From NCBI GenBank assembly GCA_009780445.1, contig WRAA01000029.1, positions 1-12,934 of the forward strand: DNA of 12,934 nucleotides, read 5' to 3'. The notes under the pieces were generated by a model. The model made no database searches and was not told where the DNA came from. It saw only the letters and a list, made by a program, of their open reading frames with translations. Below are positions 5,829-12,934 of the stretch, one piece after another (position 1 is the first letter of the stretch; every line of letters begins with the position of its first letter). The stretch is from Defluviitaleaceae bacterium (GTDB taxonomy: Bacteria; Bacillota; Clostridia; Lachnospirales; WRAA01). A program made the translations under genes and the position numbers.

Positions 5829-6761
5829 ATGGAGTTTTCACATACTTCGGTGATGACGGATGAATGTATGGACGCGCTGGACATACGGCCGAACGGCATA
5901 TATGTTGACTGCACCATGGGCGGCGGCGGGCACAGCGCGGCGATTGCGGCGCGGCTGGCGGGCGGCGGGCAGCTGGTTTGCATAGACCAAGACGAGAACG
6001 CGGTGGTTAATGCCGGCACGCGTCTGGCGCGGTATGCCGAGCGCGTGAGTGTTGTGCGCGGAAGCTTCTTCGGCCTGCGCGATATCTTGCGCGGGCTTGG
6101 CGTCGGCGCGGTTGACGGAGTGCTGGCGGATCTTGGGGTGTCGTCGCATCAGCTGGACACGCCGGAGCGCGGTTTTTCGTACATGCACGACGCGCCGCTG
6201 GACATGCGTATGGACAACACGGCAAGCCTTCGCGCCGATGATGTCGTAAACGGCTATGACGAGGCCGAACTCACAAGGATAATATTCGCGTACGGCGAAG
6301 AACGATTCGCCAAGCGCATTGCCGCGCAGATAGTACAGCGGCGGCCGATACATACAACGCACGAGCTTGCGGCGGCAATACGCCACGCGATACCGGCGCG
6401 GGCGCGCGATACCGGCGGGCACCCGGCGAAGAGGACGTTCCAGGCTCTGCGTATAGAGGTAAACGCGGAGATAGAGCCGCTGGCGCAGGCCGTGGAGGAC
6501 ATGGTTATGTCGCTGAAACCGGGGGGGCGCGTAGCGGTTATCTCCTTCCATTCGCTGGAGGACAGAGCCGTCAAACACTCATTCCGCAAGCTGGAAGGCG
6601 GCTGTACCTGTCCGCGTGAATTTCCGCTCTGCATCTGCAACAACCCGCGGCATCTGCGCACCATAACGCGCAAGCCGATCACGCCAAGTCCCGCGGAGCT
6701 GGAGGCCAATCACCGCGCGCGTTCGGCCAAGCTGCGCGTGGGCGAGAGGACGAACTATTAG
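5829..6761 (+). CDS. rsmH: 16S rRNA (cytosine(1402)-N(4))-methyltransferase
   Basis: RsmH (MraW) methylates N4 of C1402 in 16S rRNA using S-adenosylmethionine, fine-tuning the ribosomal P site. The protein is 310 residues, the usual family length, from the ATG at 5829 with AGGGGGG at 5818-5824. HTSVM lies at the N-terminus and the SAM-binding CTMGGGGHS at 28-36. CIDQDENA, then ADLGVSSHQLD, RGFSYMHDAPLDMRMD, GHPAKRTFQALRIEVN and ISFHSLEDR follow in family order, and the C-terminus ends SAKLRVGER. A cysteine cluster (CTCPREFPLCIC) near the C-terminus is typical of many Bacillota versions. It is the first gene of the operon here; ftsL starts 22 nt downstream. mraZ, commonly directly upstream, is missing and replaced by the RNA candidate and toxin-antitoxin genes. 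Confidence 0.97.
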   Translation: MEFSHTSVMTDECMDALDIRPNGIYVDCTMGGGGHSAAIAARLAGGGQLVCIDQDENAVVNAGTRLARYAERVSVVRGSFFGLRDILRGLGVGAVDGVLADLGVSSHQLDTPERGFSYMHDAPLDMRMDNTASLRADDVVNGYDEAELTRIIFAYGEERFAKRIAAQIVQRRPIHTTHELAAAIRHAIPARARDTGGHPAKRTFQALRIEVNAEIEPLAQAVEDMVMSLKPGGRVAVISFHSLEDRAVKHSFRKLEGGCTCPREFPLCICNNPRHLRTITRKPITPSPAELEANHRARSAKLRVGERTNY

Positions 6762-6783
6762 GCTTATTACGCCAAGGAGGAAC

Positions 6784-7170
6784 ATGCCAAAGCGGACGAG
6801 GAAGAAGCGGCGCAGGGTCGGGCTTGAATATCGAGATGTTGGGCGGACCCGGATGTCGTTTTCCGCCATGAGCCTGATCACGGTGATTCTGATATTTGTG
6901 GCGGCGATAGGCCTTGTGCTGAGCTATGCGATGATAAACGACAGGCAGGCGCAGATACGCTCGCTTATGAACGAACTTGGGCGGCTGGAAGAGGACAATA
7001 ACTTGATACGGGCGCAGCTGTCGCAGGCCTATGACATACGGGAGATCGAGCGGATCGCGATACAGCGGCTGATGATGGGGCCGCCGCAGCCGCACCAAGT
7101 GGTACACATCTATGTTCCGCCGGTGAGCCGCATCGTGCCGGGGGAAGCGGACGAGTATACAGAGGATTAG
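6784..7170 (+). CDS. ftsL: FtsL-like septum formation protein
   Basis: The protein is 128 residues and bitopic. It has a strongly basic cytoplasmic N-terminus (KRTRKKRRR), one membrane helix (about 28-50), and an extracytoplasmic heptad-type coiled coil (about 51-80: DRQAQIRSLMNELGRLEEDNN). A short C-terminal part with DIREIERIAIQRLMMGPP resembles FtsL/DivIC. In the divisome this partner pairs with DivIC/FtsB-type proteins and regulates the septal transpeptidase and glycosyltransferase. AAGGAGG lies 3 nt before the ATG, a short spacing; the next Met (residue 24) would remove most of the basic segment, so 6784 is kept. It sits between rsmH and a class B PBP, the classic ftsL position. Sequence conservation in this family is low, so the name rests on position and architecture. 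Confidence 0.85.
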   Translation: MPKRTRKKRRRVGLEYRDVGRTRMSFSAMSLITVILIFVAAIGLVLSYAMINDRQAQIRSLMNELGRLEEDNNLIRAQLSQAYDIREIERIAIQRLMMGPPQPHQVVHIYVPPVSRIVPGEADEYTED

Positions 7171-7180
7171 GGGGGGCATC

Positions 7181-9490
7181 ATGGCGAACACAAAACTGAT
7201 GAGGGCGAAGCTGGTGTTCTTCGGCGTGGTGGTGAGCTTCTGCATGGTATTCCTGCTCGGGCGGATCCTGCACATACAGACGGTGCATGGAGACGAGTTC
7301 GAGCGGCGCGTGCTGGAGCGCGTAGCGCGGACGACAAACCAGTTCGGCAACTTTAACGCCGTGCGCGGCCAAGTGTTCGACCGCGACCGCAACCTTCTGG
7401 CCTCCACGTTCATCCGCGACAATATCGTGATGGACATACGCGAACTGCACGCGATCGGGCTGGAGGACAGGCGGCGCGGGCGCACACGCAAGGACGACAC
7501 CTTGGCCGCCCTGCACCAACACCTGGGCATACCCATGGCGGAGCTGATATCCTACTTCGAGCTGGACGCGCGGGGTTATCTTGTAGACGACACCCGCCAC
7601 CGTATTATCGCGCGGGACGTGGATCCGCTGGTGACGCTTGATCTGCTGCGGGATGATGTTGTGGCGGTGTTTGCGGAGCCTGTGTCGGTGCGCGGCTTTG
7701 TGCATTCGTCATTTGCGCCGCAGGTGCTGGGCTTTATGCGGGGCGACTCAAGCTTCGGGCTGGAGCTGAGCTACGGCGCGGAGCTTGCGGGGCAGTCCGG
7801 GCGGGTGCCGCTGGGGGTGCCGGGCGCGGACGCGCGGGATGTGGTGCGCGACGGCCACTCGCTGATCACGACGCTTGATTCGTCGATACAGGGTTTTGCG
7901 GAACAGGCGGCGCGTCAGGCCGGGGTGGACTTCTTGGCCGAGGCCGTGTCCGTGATCGTCATGAACCCGCACACCGCCGAGATTATCGCAATGGCGCAGT
8001 ATCCCAGCTTCGACAACAACCACCCGGACGACGTAACGCGCATCACAAATCCGTTTATGCGCGAATACTTGATGCAGCTGGACCGCGACATGCACACGCG
8101 GCACCTAAACGGCGTGTGGAACAACTTCGCGCTGTCCAGCAGCTTCGAGCCGGGTTCGATATTCAAGACAGTGGTGGCCGCCGCCGCGTATGAAGAGCGC
8201 GTTGTAAACCGCTATTCCACATTCTTCTGCGGCGGATACAAGAATATATTCGGCGATGTCATACCGTGCTGGATCTTCCCGCTGACAGGCGGGGGGCATG
8301 GCGTGGTGAATCTGGAGCAGGCTCTGGCCGTCTCGTGCAATGTGGCCTTCATGGACATTGCCGCGGCAATGGGGCCGGAGATGTTCCACAGATATCTGCG
8401 CGACTTCGGCTTCGGCGAGCGCACGGGTATAGACCTGCCGGGAGAGGCCAGCTTCGCCCCACTCGTATACAACCTGAGCGACCTCCGCATACCCGCCCAG
8501 CTGGCCACCAGCGGCATCGGCCAGGGCAGCAACAGCACGGCCATACAGAACATCACGGCCTTTGCGGCCACGATCAACGGGGGATACCTCATGCGCCCCT
8601 TCGTAGTCGCCCAGATTGTTGACTCCGACGGCAATGTGGTGTACGAGAACAATCCGTCGGTACAGCGCAGTGTGGTCTCGAACAGAACGTCGGACGTGGT
8701 GCGCGAGATGATGGTTATGGCCGTAAGCCCCATCGGTACGGCCACCGCCGTGATGATAGACGGCTACAGCGTCGGCGGCAAGACAGGTACCGGACAGCAG
8801 GGCAGGCGCGAGGACGGCATAAACTCCGTGTCCTTCATAGGCTACTTCCCCGCGGAGAACCCGATGTACATCACCATGGTGTTCGTCCACCGCGTGCCGC
8901 AGGATGTGTCCGCCGCGGGCGGAGCAACGGCCACGCACGCCTCCCGCGAGCTTATCGAGAACATCATACGCTACCGCGGAATACAGCCGGACGGGCGTGT
9001 GAACTTCGCCGAGAACCTGCTGGTGTCGCGCGAAGGCCTGGAGCTTCCCGATTTGATCGGCATGGATCTTGTGCCGGCCACAACCTTCCTGAACGATATC
9101 GGGCTGGACTTCCAGATCGTGGGCAACGGCCGCATTATCGCCCGCACAATCCCCAACCCCGGGCAGAGGGTCACAGACGGAAGCCGCGTATTCCTGGTGA
9201 TGCAGGAGGGCAGCGACCCGGACGACCTCACCGCCGTGCCGGACGTAGTGGGTCTAAGCGCGTCCGTGGCCATCGAAGTCCTCACAAGCGTGGGCTTGCA
9301 GGCCGCAGTGGCCGACAGCCGCCGCCCGCAAGGCGGCGAACCAACCGTCGCCGACCCATACGCCGCCGGCGCAGATGAAGCCGAAGAGGAGCCGGATCCG
9401 TACCACGGCCTTGTGGTCTACGAACAAATGCCGGCGGCGGAAACCCGCGTGCCGCAAGGCTCGCAGGTGCGCCTTCGCGCAAGCGAATAG
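7181..9490 (+). CDS. Class B penicillin-binding protein with PASTA domains (FtsI-like transpeptidase)
   Basis: The protein is 769 residues, starting 10 nt after ftsL; GGGGGG at 7171-7176 serves as RBS. One N-terminal membrane anchor (about 10-28) is followed by the dimerisation domain, starting at VRGQVFDRDRNLLA. The transpeptidase motifs are intact: S326-IFK329 (nucleophile), S385-C-N387 and K534-TGT. It crosslinks septal peptidoglycan by D,D-transpeptidation and is a beta-lactam target. Two C-terminal PASTA repeats follow: about 621-680 (LPDLIGM...NPGQRV) and 685-769 (VPDVVGL...QMPAAETRVPQGSQV). The second is interrupted by a roughly 35-residue acidic and proline-rich insert (about 708-742, including ADEAEEEPDPY). 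Position after ftsL points to the vegetative division enzyme (FtsI/PBP2B role), with the next gene as the sporulation paralogue; that split is inferred. No terminator separates it from the next gene. Confidence 0.93.
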   Translation: MANTKLMRAKLVFFGVVVSFCMVFLLGRILHIQTVHGDEFERRVLERVARTTNQFGNFNAVRGQVFDRDRNLLASTFIRDNIVMDIRELHAIGLEDRRRGRTRKDDTLAALHQHLGIPMAELISYFELDARGYLVDDTRHRIIARDVDPLVTLDLLRDDVVAVFAEPVSVRGFVHSSFAPQVLGFMRGDSSFGLELSYGAELAGQSGRVPLGVPGADARDVVRDGHSLITTLDSSIQGFAEQAARQAGVDFLAEAVSVIVMNPHTAEIIAMAQYPSFDNNHPDDVTRITNPFMREYLMQLDRDMHTRHLNGVWNNFALSSSFEPGSIFKTVVAAAAYEERVVNRYSTFFCGGYKNIFGDVIPCWIFPLTGGGHGVVNLEQALAVSCNVAFMDIAAAMGPEMFHRYLRDFGFGERTGIDLPGEASFAPLVYNLSDLRIPAQLATSGIGQGSNSTAIQNITAFAATINGGYLMRPFVVAQIVDSDGNVVYENNPSVQRSVVSNRTSDVVREMMVMAVSPIGTATAVMIDGYSVGGKTGTGQQGRREDGINSVSFIGYFPAENPMYITMVFVHRVPQDVSAAGGATATHASRELIENIIRYRGIQPDGRVNFAENLLVSREGLELPDLIGMDLVPATTFLNDIGLDFQIVGNGRIIARTIPNPGQRVTDGSRVFLVMQEGSDPDDLTAVPDVVGLSASVAIEVLTSVGLQAAVADSRRPQGGEPTVADPYAAGADEAEEEPDPYHGLVVYEQMPAAETRVPQGSQVRLRASE

Positions 9491-9523
9491 ACTGCCCTGC
9501 TGTCGGCAAGTGTGAAAAATATT

Positions 9524-9552
9524 TCATTGAATTAAAGTGCGTCCGCTACAAT
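9524..9552 (+). promoter_or_regulatory. Possible internal promoter of the second PBP gene
   Basis: TACAAT at 9547-9552 is a good -10 box, but the -35 region is weak (TCATTG at 17 bp, TTCATT at 18 bp). A perfect 10-bp palindrome ACACATGTGT (9553-9562) lies at the expected start point and could be an operator. The 103-nt gap before the next gene, unusually long for this operon, supports extra regulation. A sporulation sigma factor site was considered, but the spacing did not fit sigma-E. Confidence 0.4.
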
Positions 9553-9578
9553 ACACATGTGTTATAGACCCTGCGATA

Positions 9579-9584
9579 GAGGAG
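9579..9584 (+). promoter_or_regulatory. Ribosome binding site that fixes the second PBP start
   Basis: GAGGAG lies 9 nt before the ATG at 9594. The longer in-frame GTG at 9537 lies upstream of the candidate -10 box and has no such site. Confidence 0.65.
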
Positions 9585-9593
9585 CTTGTACAC

Positions 9594-11543
9594 ATGGGTA
9601 GGCCATCTATATTGATGAAGCGCAAGCTGCTGGTATTCTTGGCGGCGTGTGTGTTTGCGCTGGCGGTGCTGGCCTTGCGGGTGCTGTATATCCAGCTGGC
9701 GCACGGCGAAAGGCTGCAGAGGCTGGCGTATGAACAGCAGACGCGCGACAGGCTCATCGCCCCGGACCGGGGCAGTATTCTGGACCGCAACTTGGTGAAG
9801 ATCGCCGGGACGCAGAGTGTTGCTACGATATCGGTGATATACAATCAGCTGGGAGACCGCGAGGCCACGGCCATCGCGCTATCCCGTGAGCTGGAGATGG
9901 AGCTGGAGGCCGTGCAGACACGCGTGAACCGCAGAGTCGCACTGGAGCGCATTGCGATGCGTGTCGAGATGGACGTAGCGGAGCGCGTGCGGGAGTTGCA
10001 GCTGCCGGGCGTAGTGGTGGACGAGGACATTCGCCGGGTTTACCCCTTCGGGAGCCTGGCGTCGCACGTGGTGGGCTTCGTGGGGCGCGACAACCAGGGC
10101 ATTATCGGGCTGGAGGCGCGCTACGACAGTTATCTCGCGGGGCAGAGCGGGCGCATACTTACGGAGACGGACGTGCGCGGCATCGAGATACGCGGCGGCG
10201 GCGAACACCGTATCGACCCAACCCCGGGATACTCTCTGGTGACGAGCATCGACGTGGTGCTGCAACAATATGCCGAGCAGGCCATCGGCCTTGCCGTAGA
10301 GCGGCACAACGCCAAGCGCGGCTCCATAATCCTGATGTGTCCGCACACCGGGCAGCTGCTGGCCATGGCCAACAAGCCCGATTTCGACCTGAACGAACCC
10401 TTCGCCATCAACGACCCGGAGCTGGCCGCCGCGTGGCATACACTTTCGCAGGAACAACGCGGCGACGCGCTGAACCGGATGTGGCGCAACCCCAGCATCA
10501 ACGATACATACGAGCCGGGTTCCACGTTTAAGATATTTACGTCGGTGGCGGGGTTGGAGGCCGGCGTGATCACGCCGGATTCGCGCTTTGTCTGCAACGG
10601 CATACACACCGTGGGCGGGCGGCAGATACGCTGTTGGCGGTATCCACGGGCGCACGGCGCGATAAACTTCCGCGAGGGCGTGTTCACGTCCTGCAACCCG
10701 GTGTTTATGATCACGGCGGAAAGGCTGACCGCCGAGCGGTTCTACGACTATTTCAGCAAGTTCGGCTTCAGGGAGCGCACGGGCATCGACGTGCCGGGCG
10801 AGGCCACGGGCATCGTACACCGTCCGGAGAACGTGGGACCCGTGGAGCTTGCCACCATGAGCTTCGGGCAGTCCTTCCAGATCACACCGCTCCAGCTTCT
10901 GCGCGGCGCGTCGGCAGTGGTGAACGGCGGGCGGCTGGTTACGCCCCACTTCGCCACACACTTGCTGGACGCGGACGGAGCCGTCGCCCACACCTTCGAC
11001 CACCCCGTCAGCGAGCCGGTGATCTCGCGGGAAACGTCGGACATCATGCGCGAGATCCTGGAAGGCGTGGTGTATACCGGCACGGGCAACCGCACATACC
11101 TGCCGGGCTTTCGCGTGGGCGGCAAGACAGCAACCAGCGAGAAGCTTCCGCGCCGCAGCGGGCGGTATATCGCCTCCTTTATGGCCTTCGCGCCGGCGGA
11201 CGACCCGCGCGTGCTTGCCCTGGTGCTGATCGACGAGCCAAAGGGCGCGTACTACGGCGGCATGATCGCCGGACCCGTAATGCGCGAGATCTTGCAGAAC
11301 GCCTTGCCATATCTGGGCGTGGCGCCGGAGTTTAACGAGCAGGAACAGCAGCTGCCCGAGACCCAGCGCGTAAGCGTGCCGGACTTCTCCGACATAAGCG
11401 TGACGGCCGCTCTGCGCATCATTCGCGAACTTGGGCTGGAGGCCGCCGTGGAAGGGCAGGGCGACGCGGTGCGGGCGCAGTTCCCCCGCGCGGGCGACGA
11501 AGTAAACCGCGGCGCGAAAATCATCATCTACACTTCACATTAA
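9594..11543 (+). CDS. spoVD: Class B penicillin-binding protein, SpoVD type
   Basis: The protein is 649 residues from the ATG at 9594. A membrane anchor spans about 10-30 (LLVFLAACVFALAVLALRVLYI). DRGSILDRN opens the dimerisation domain. The transpeptidase motifs are S310-TFK313, S366-C-N368 and K511-TAT, where Ala replaces the usual Gly of KTG. The flank GGKTATSEKLP resembles what I recall from other clostridial SpoVD proteins, so the change is probably a lineage variant, not inactivation. One C-terminal PASTA repeat (about 593-649) ends the protein. SpoVD makes spore cortex peptidoglycan during sporulation. Position between a division PBP and murE matches the clostridial dcw order. A purely vegetative role is possible if the organism does not sporulate. 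The name rests on order, length and PASTA count. Confidence 0.85.
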   Translation: MGRPSILMKRKLLVFLAACVFALAVLALRVLYIQLAHGERLQRLAYEQQTRDRLIAPDRGSILDRNLVKIAGTQSVATISVIYNQLGDREATAIALSRELEMELEAVQTRVNRRVALERIAMRVEMDVAERVRELQLPGVVVDEDIRRVYPFGSLASHVVGFVGRDNQGIIGLEARYDSYLAGQSGRILTETDVRGIEIRGGGEHRIDPTPGYSLVTSIDVVLQQYAEQAIGLAVERHNAKRGSIILMCPHTGQLLAMANKPDFDLNEPFAINDPELAAAWHTLSQEQRGDALNRMWRNPSINDTYEPGSTFKIFTSVAGLEAGVITPDSRFVCNGIHTVGGRQIRCWRYPRAHGAINFREGVFTSCNPVFMITAERLTAERFYDYFSKFGFRERTGIDVPGEATGIVHRPENVGPVELATMSFGQSFQITPLQLLRGASAVVNGGRLVTPHFATHLLDADGAVAHTFDHPVSEPVISRETSDIMREILEGVVYTGTGNRTYLPGFRVGGKTATSEKLPRRSGRYIASFMAFAPADDPRVLALVLIDEPKGAYYGGMIAGPVMREILQNALPYLGVAPEFNEQEQQLPETQRVSVPDFSDISVTAALRIIRELGLEAAVEGQGDAVRAQFPRAGDEVNRGAKIIIYTSH

Positions 11544-11567
11544 ACGAACGATAGGGGATATGACGAT

Positions 11568-12934
11568 ATGAAGCTGTTTGACATATTGCGGGGCGTGGAG
11601 TATGAAGTTGTGCAGGGCGGCGACTGCGAGATCAAGAAGCTGAAGATTGATTCGCGCTTGGTCTGCGCGGGTACGCTGTTCTTCTGCATCGAAGGTCTGC
11701 ACGTTGACGGCCACGACTTTGTGGAGAAGGCCGCCGAAGAGGGCGCGAACGCCGTGATAGTGGGCAAGGATCTGCCGTCTTACCCCGACGGCGTAACCGT
11801 GGTGAAGGTGGGCAATGTGCGCCGGGCGATGTCCTTTGCCGCGGCGAACTTCCTGGGCAGGCCGGCGGAGGGTCTTACGCTTGCGGGCGTGACGGGCACC
11901 AACGGCAAGACCAGCAGCGTCTACTTCGTGGAGAGCATTCTGCGGGCGTGGCAGAGCAAGCACGGCATCATCACCACGGTGGACTGCCGCGCCTGCGACA
12001 AGCCCATCGAGATCTCCTTCGCAACGTCCACCACGCCGGACTCTATCGAGCTGCACAAGATTCTGCGGGAGATGAAGGACATCGGCGCGGAGTATGTGGC
12101 CATGGAGGTTACGTCCCACGCGCTGGCGCTCGACAAGGTGGAAGGGATGCACTACGCCGTGGCCGGCTTCACAAACCTGACGCAGGATCACCTGGACTTC
12201 CACAAGGACTTTGAGGACTACCGCGACACAAAGAAGCGGCTGTACGGCCAATGCGCCCACGCAGTAACCAATATTGACGACCCCTACGGCGCGTACATGG
12301 TGGAAGGCCACCCCTGCCGCGTGACAACATATTCCATCGACAAACCCAGCGACCTGCAAGCCGTGAACGTACAGCTTCTCGACACGGGCGTAAGCTTCGA
12401 CGTGCGTTTAGGCGGCGAGCTTGTACACTTCAGCCTGCCTGTGCGCGGGCGTTTTACGGTGTACAACGCGCTAAACGCGCTTGGCATGAGCCTTGCCCTC
12501 GGCGTGCCGCCGGATGTGGCCGCCCAAGGCCTTGCCGCCGTGAAGGGTGTGCCGGGGCGCATCCAGAGCGTGCCGAGCAAGCACGGTTTCGACGTGATCG
12601 TAGACTATTCGCACACGCCGGACAGCCTGGAGAACATTCTGACCACCGTTCGGGAGACCACAAGCGGCAAGGTTGTTGTAATCTTCGGCTGCGGCGGAGA
12701 CCGCGACCCCATCAAACGCCCGATAATGGGCGAGATCGCCGCGCGCTTGGCGGACTATGTAATCATAACCTCCGACAATCCGCGCACGGAGGACCCAGAA
12801 GCCATCATTGGCATGATAGCCGCGGGAGCGGCCCCGACGGGCCGCGAATACATGAGAATTACGGACAGGGAGGAAGCCATAAGGTTCGCGCTCAAGGCGG
12901 CCATGCCGGACGACGTTATAGTGCTTGCGGGCAA
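11568..12934 (+). CDS. murE: UDP-MurNAc-tripeptide ligase, meso-DAP type, 3' end beyond window
   Basis: The frame is open for 455 codons and runs off the end; full MurE proteins are usually about 480-500 residues, so roughly the last tenth is missing. MurE adds the third stem-peptide residue to UDP-MurNAc-L-Ala-D-Glu in the cytoplasm, using ATP. KIDSR near the N-terminus contacts the uridine part; the ATP-binding loop GVTGTNGKT is at 107-115. EVTSHAL, FTNLTQDHLDFH and a following Lys pair (222-223, near the carbamylated Lys) form the Mur ligase centre. DNPR (403-406) is the motif of enzymes that select meso-diaminopimelate over lysine. The ATG at 11568 is preferred: AGGGG (11553-11557) is 10 nt away. 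An ATG at 11560 opens a three-codon frame whose stop overlaps the murE start. The gene follows spoVD by 24 nt in the same operon. Confidence 0.96.
   Translation, partial: MKLFDILRGVEYEVVQGGDCEIKKLKIDSRLVCAGTLFFCIEGLHVDGHDFVEKAAEEGANAVIVGKDLPSYPDGVTVVKVGNVRRAMSFAAANFLGRPAEGLTLAGVTGTNGKTSSVYFVESILRAWQSKHGIITTVDCRACDKPIEISFATSTTPDSIELHKILREMKDIGAEYVAMEVTSHALALDKVEGMHYAVAGFTNLTQDHLDFHKDFEDYRDTKKRLYGQCAHAVTNIDDPYGAYMVEGHPCRVTTYSIDKPSDLQAVNVQLLDTGVSFDVRLGGELVHFSLPVRGRFTVYNALNALGMSLALGVPPDVAAQGLAAVKGVPGRIQSVPSKHGFDVIVDYSHTPDSLENILTTVRETTSGKVVVIFGCGGDRDPIKRPIMGEIAARLADYVIITSDNPRTEDPEAIIGMIAAGAAPTGREYMRITDREEAIRFALKAAMPDDVIVLAG

Noticed and set aside
1..12934. CRISPR arrays, tRNA or rRNA genes, insertion sequences
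   Set aside because: No regularly spaced repeats, cloverleaf, transposase frame or terminal repeats were seen.

Overview
The window looks like a chromosomal segment of a moderately GC-rich, diaminopimelate-type, probably spore-forming member of the Bacillota (class Clostridia). The evidence is strong purine-rich ribosome binding sites, a DUF3798 lipoprotein, a division and cell wall (dcw) gene order of rsmH, ftsL, class B PBP, spoVD-type PBP with PASTA, murE, and a DNPR motif in MurE. No phage, insertion sequence, CRISPR array, rRNA or tRNA gene was seen.

Layout. Positions 1-660 (minus) hold the N-terminal 220 codons of a DUF3798 lipoprotein with its own promoter. Positions 830-3073 (minus) hold a short UvrA-like tandem ABC ATPase. 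Its leader carries a perfect 17-bp inverted repeat. It is divergent from a water-forming-type NADH oxidase (3308-4648, plus), and the two promoters have -35 boxes 12 bp apart. A strong intrinsic terminator closes the oxidase gene. A Gp49/HigB-like toxin and an XRE antitoxin follow (4769-5480), overlapping by 8 nt and driven by a near-consensus promoter.

The gap between the antitoxin and the dcw operon (5481-5828) is not empty. It contains a compact structured RNA candidate (5493-5629): a closing helix of 16 bp plus 6 bp, a GAAA-capped hairpin, and a second hairpin whose loop is perfectly complementary to a downstream segment (a predicted pseudoknot). An intrinsic terminator lies at 5674-5702. 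I see no coding sequence that explains it, and it is the best candidate here for something undescribed. I could not test it against known RNA families.

From 5767 onward the dcw operon reads rightwards: promoter, rsmH, ftsL-like, a PASTA-bearing class B PBP, a second class B PBP of SpoVD type, and murE, which runs off the end. These genes act together in septal and spore peptidoglycan synthesis: 16S rRNA methylation (RsmH), divisome assembly (FtsL), transpeptidation (two PBPs) and stem-peptide synthesis (MurE). mraZ, commonly the first gene of this cluster, is absent from its expected place.
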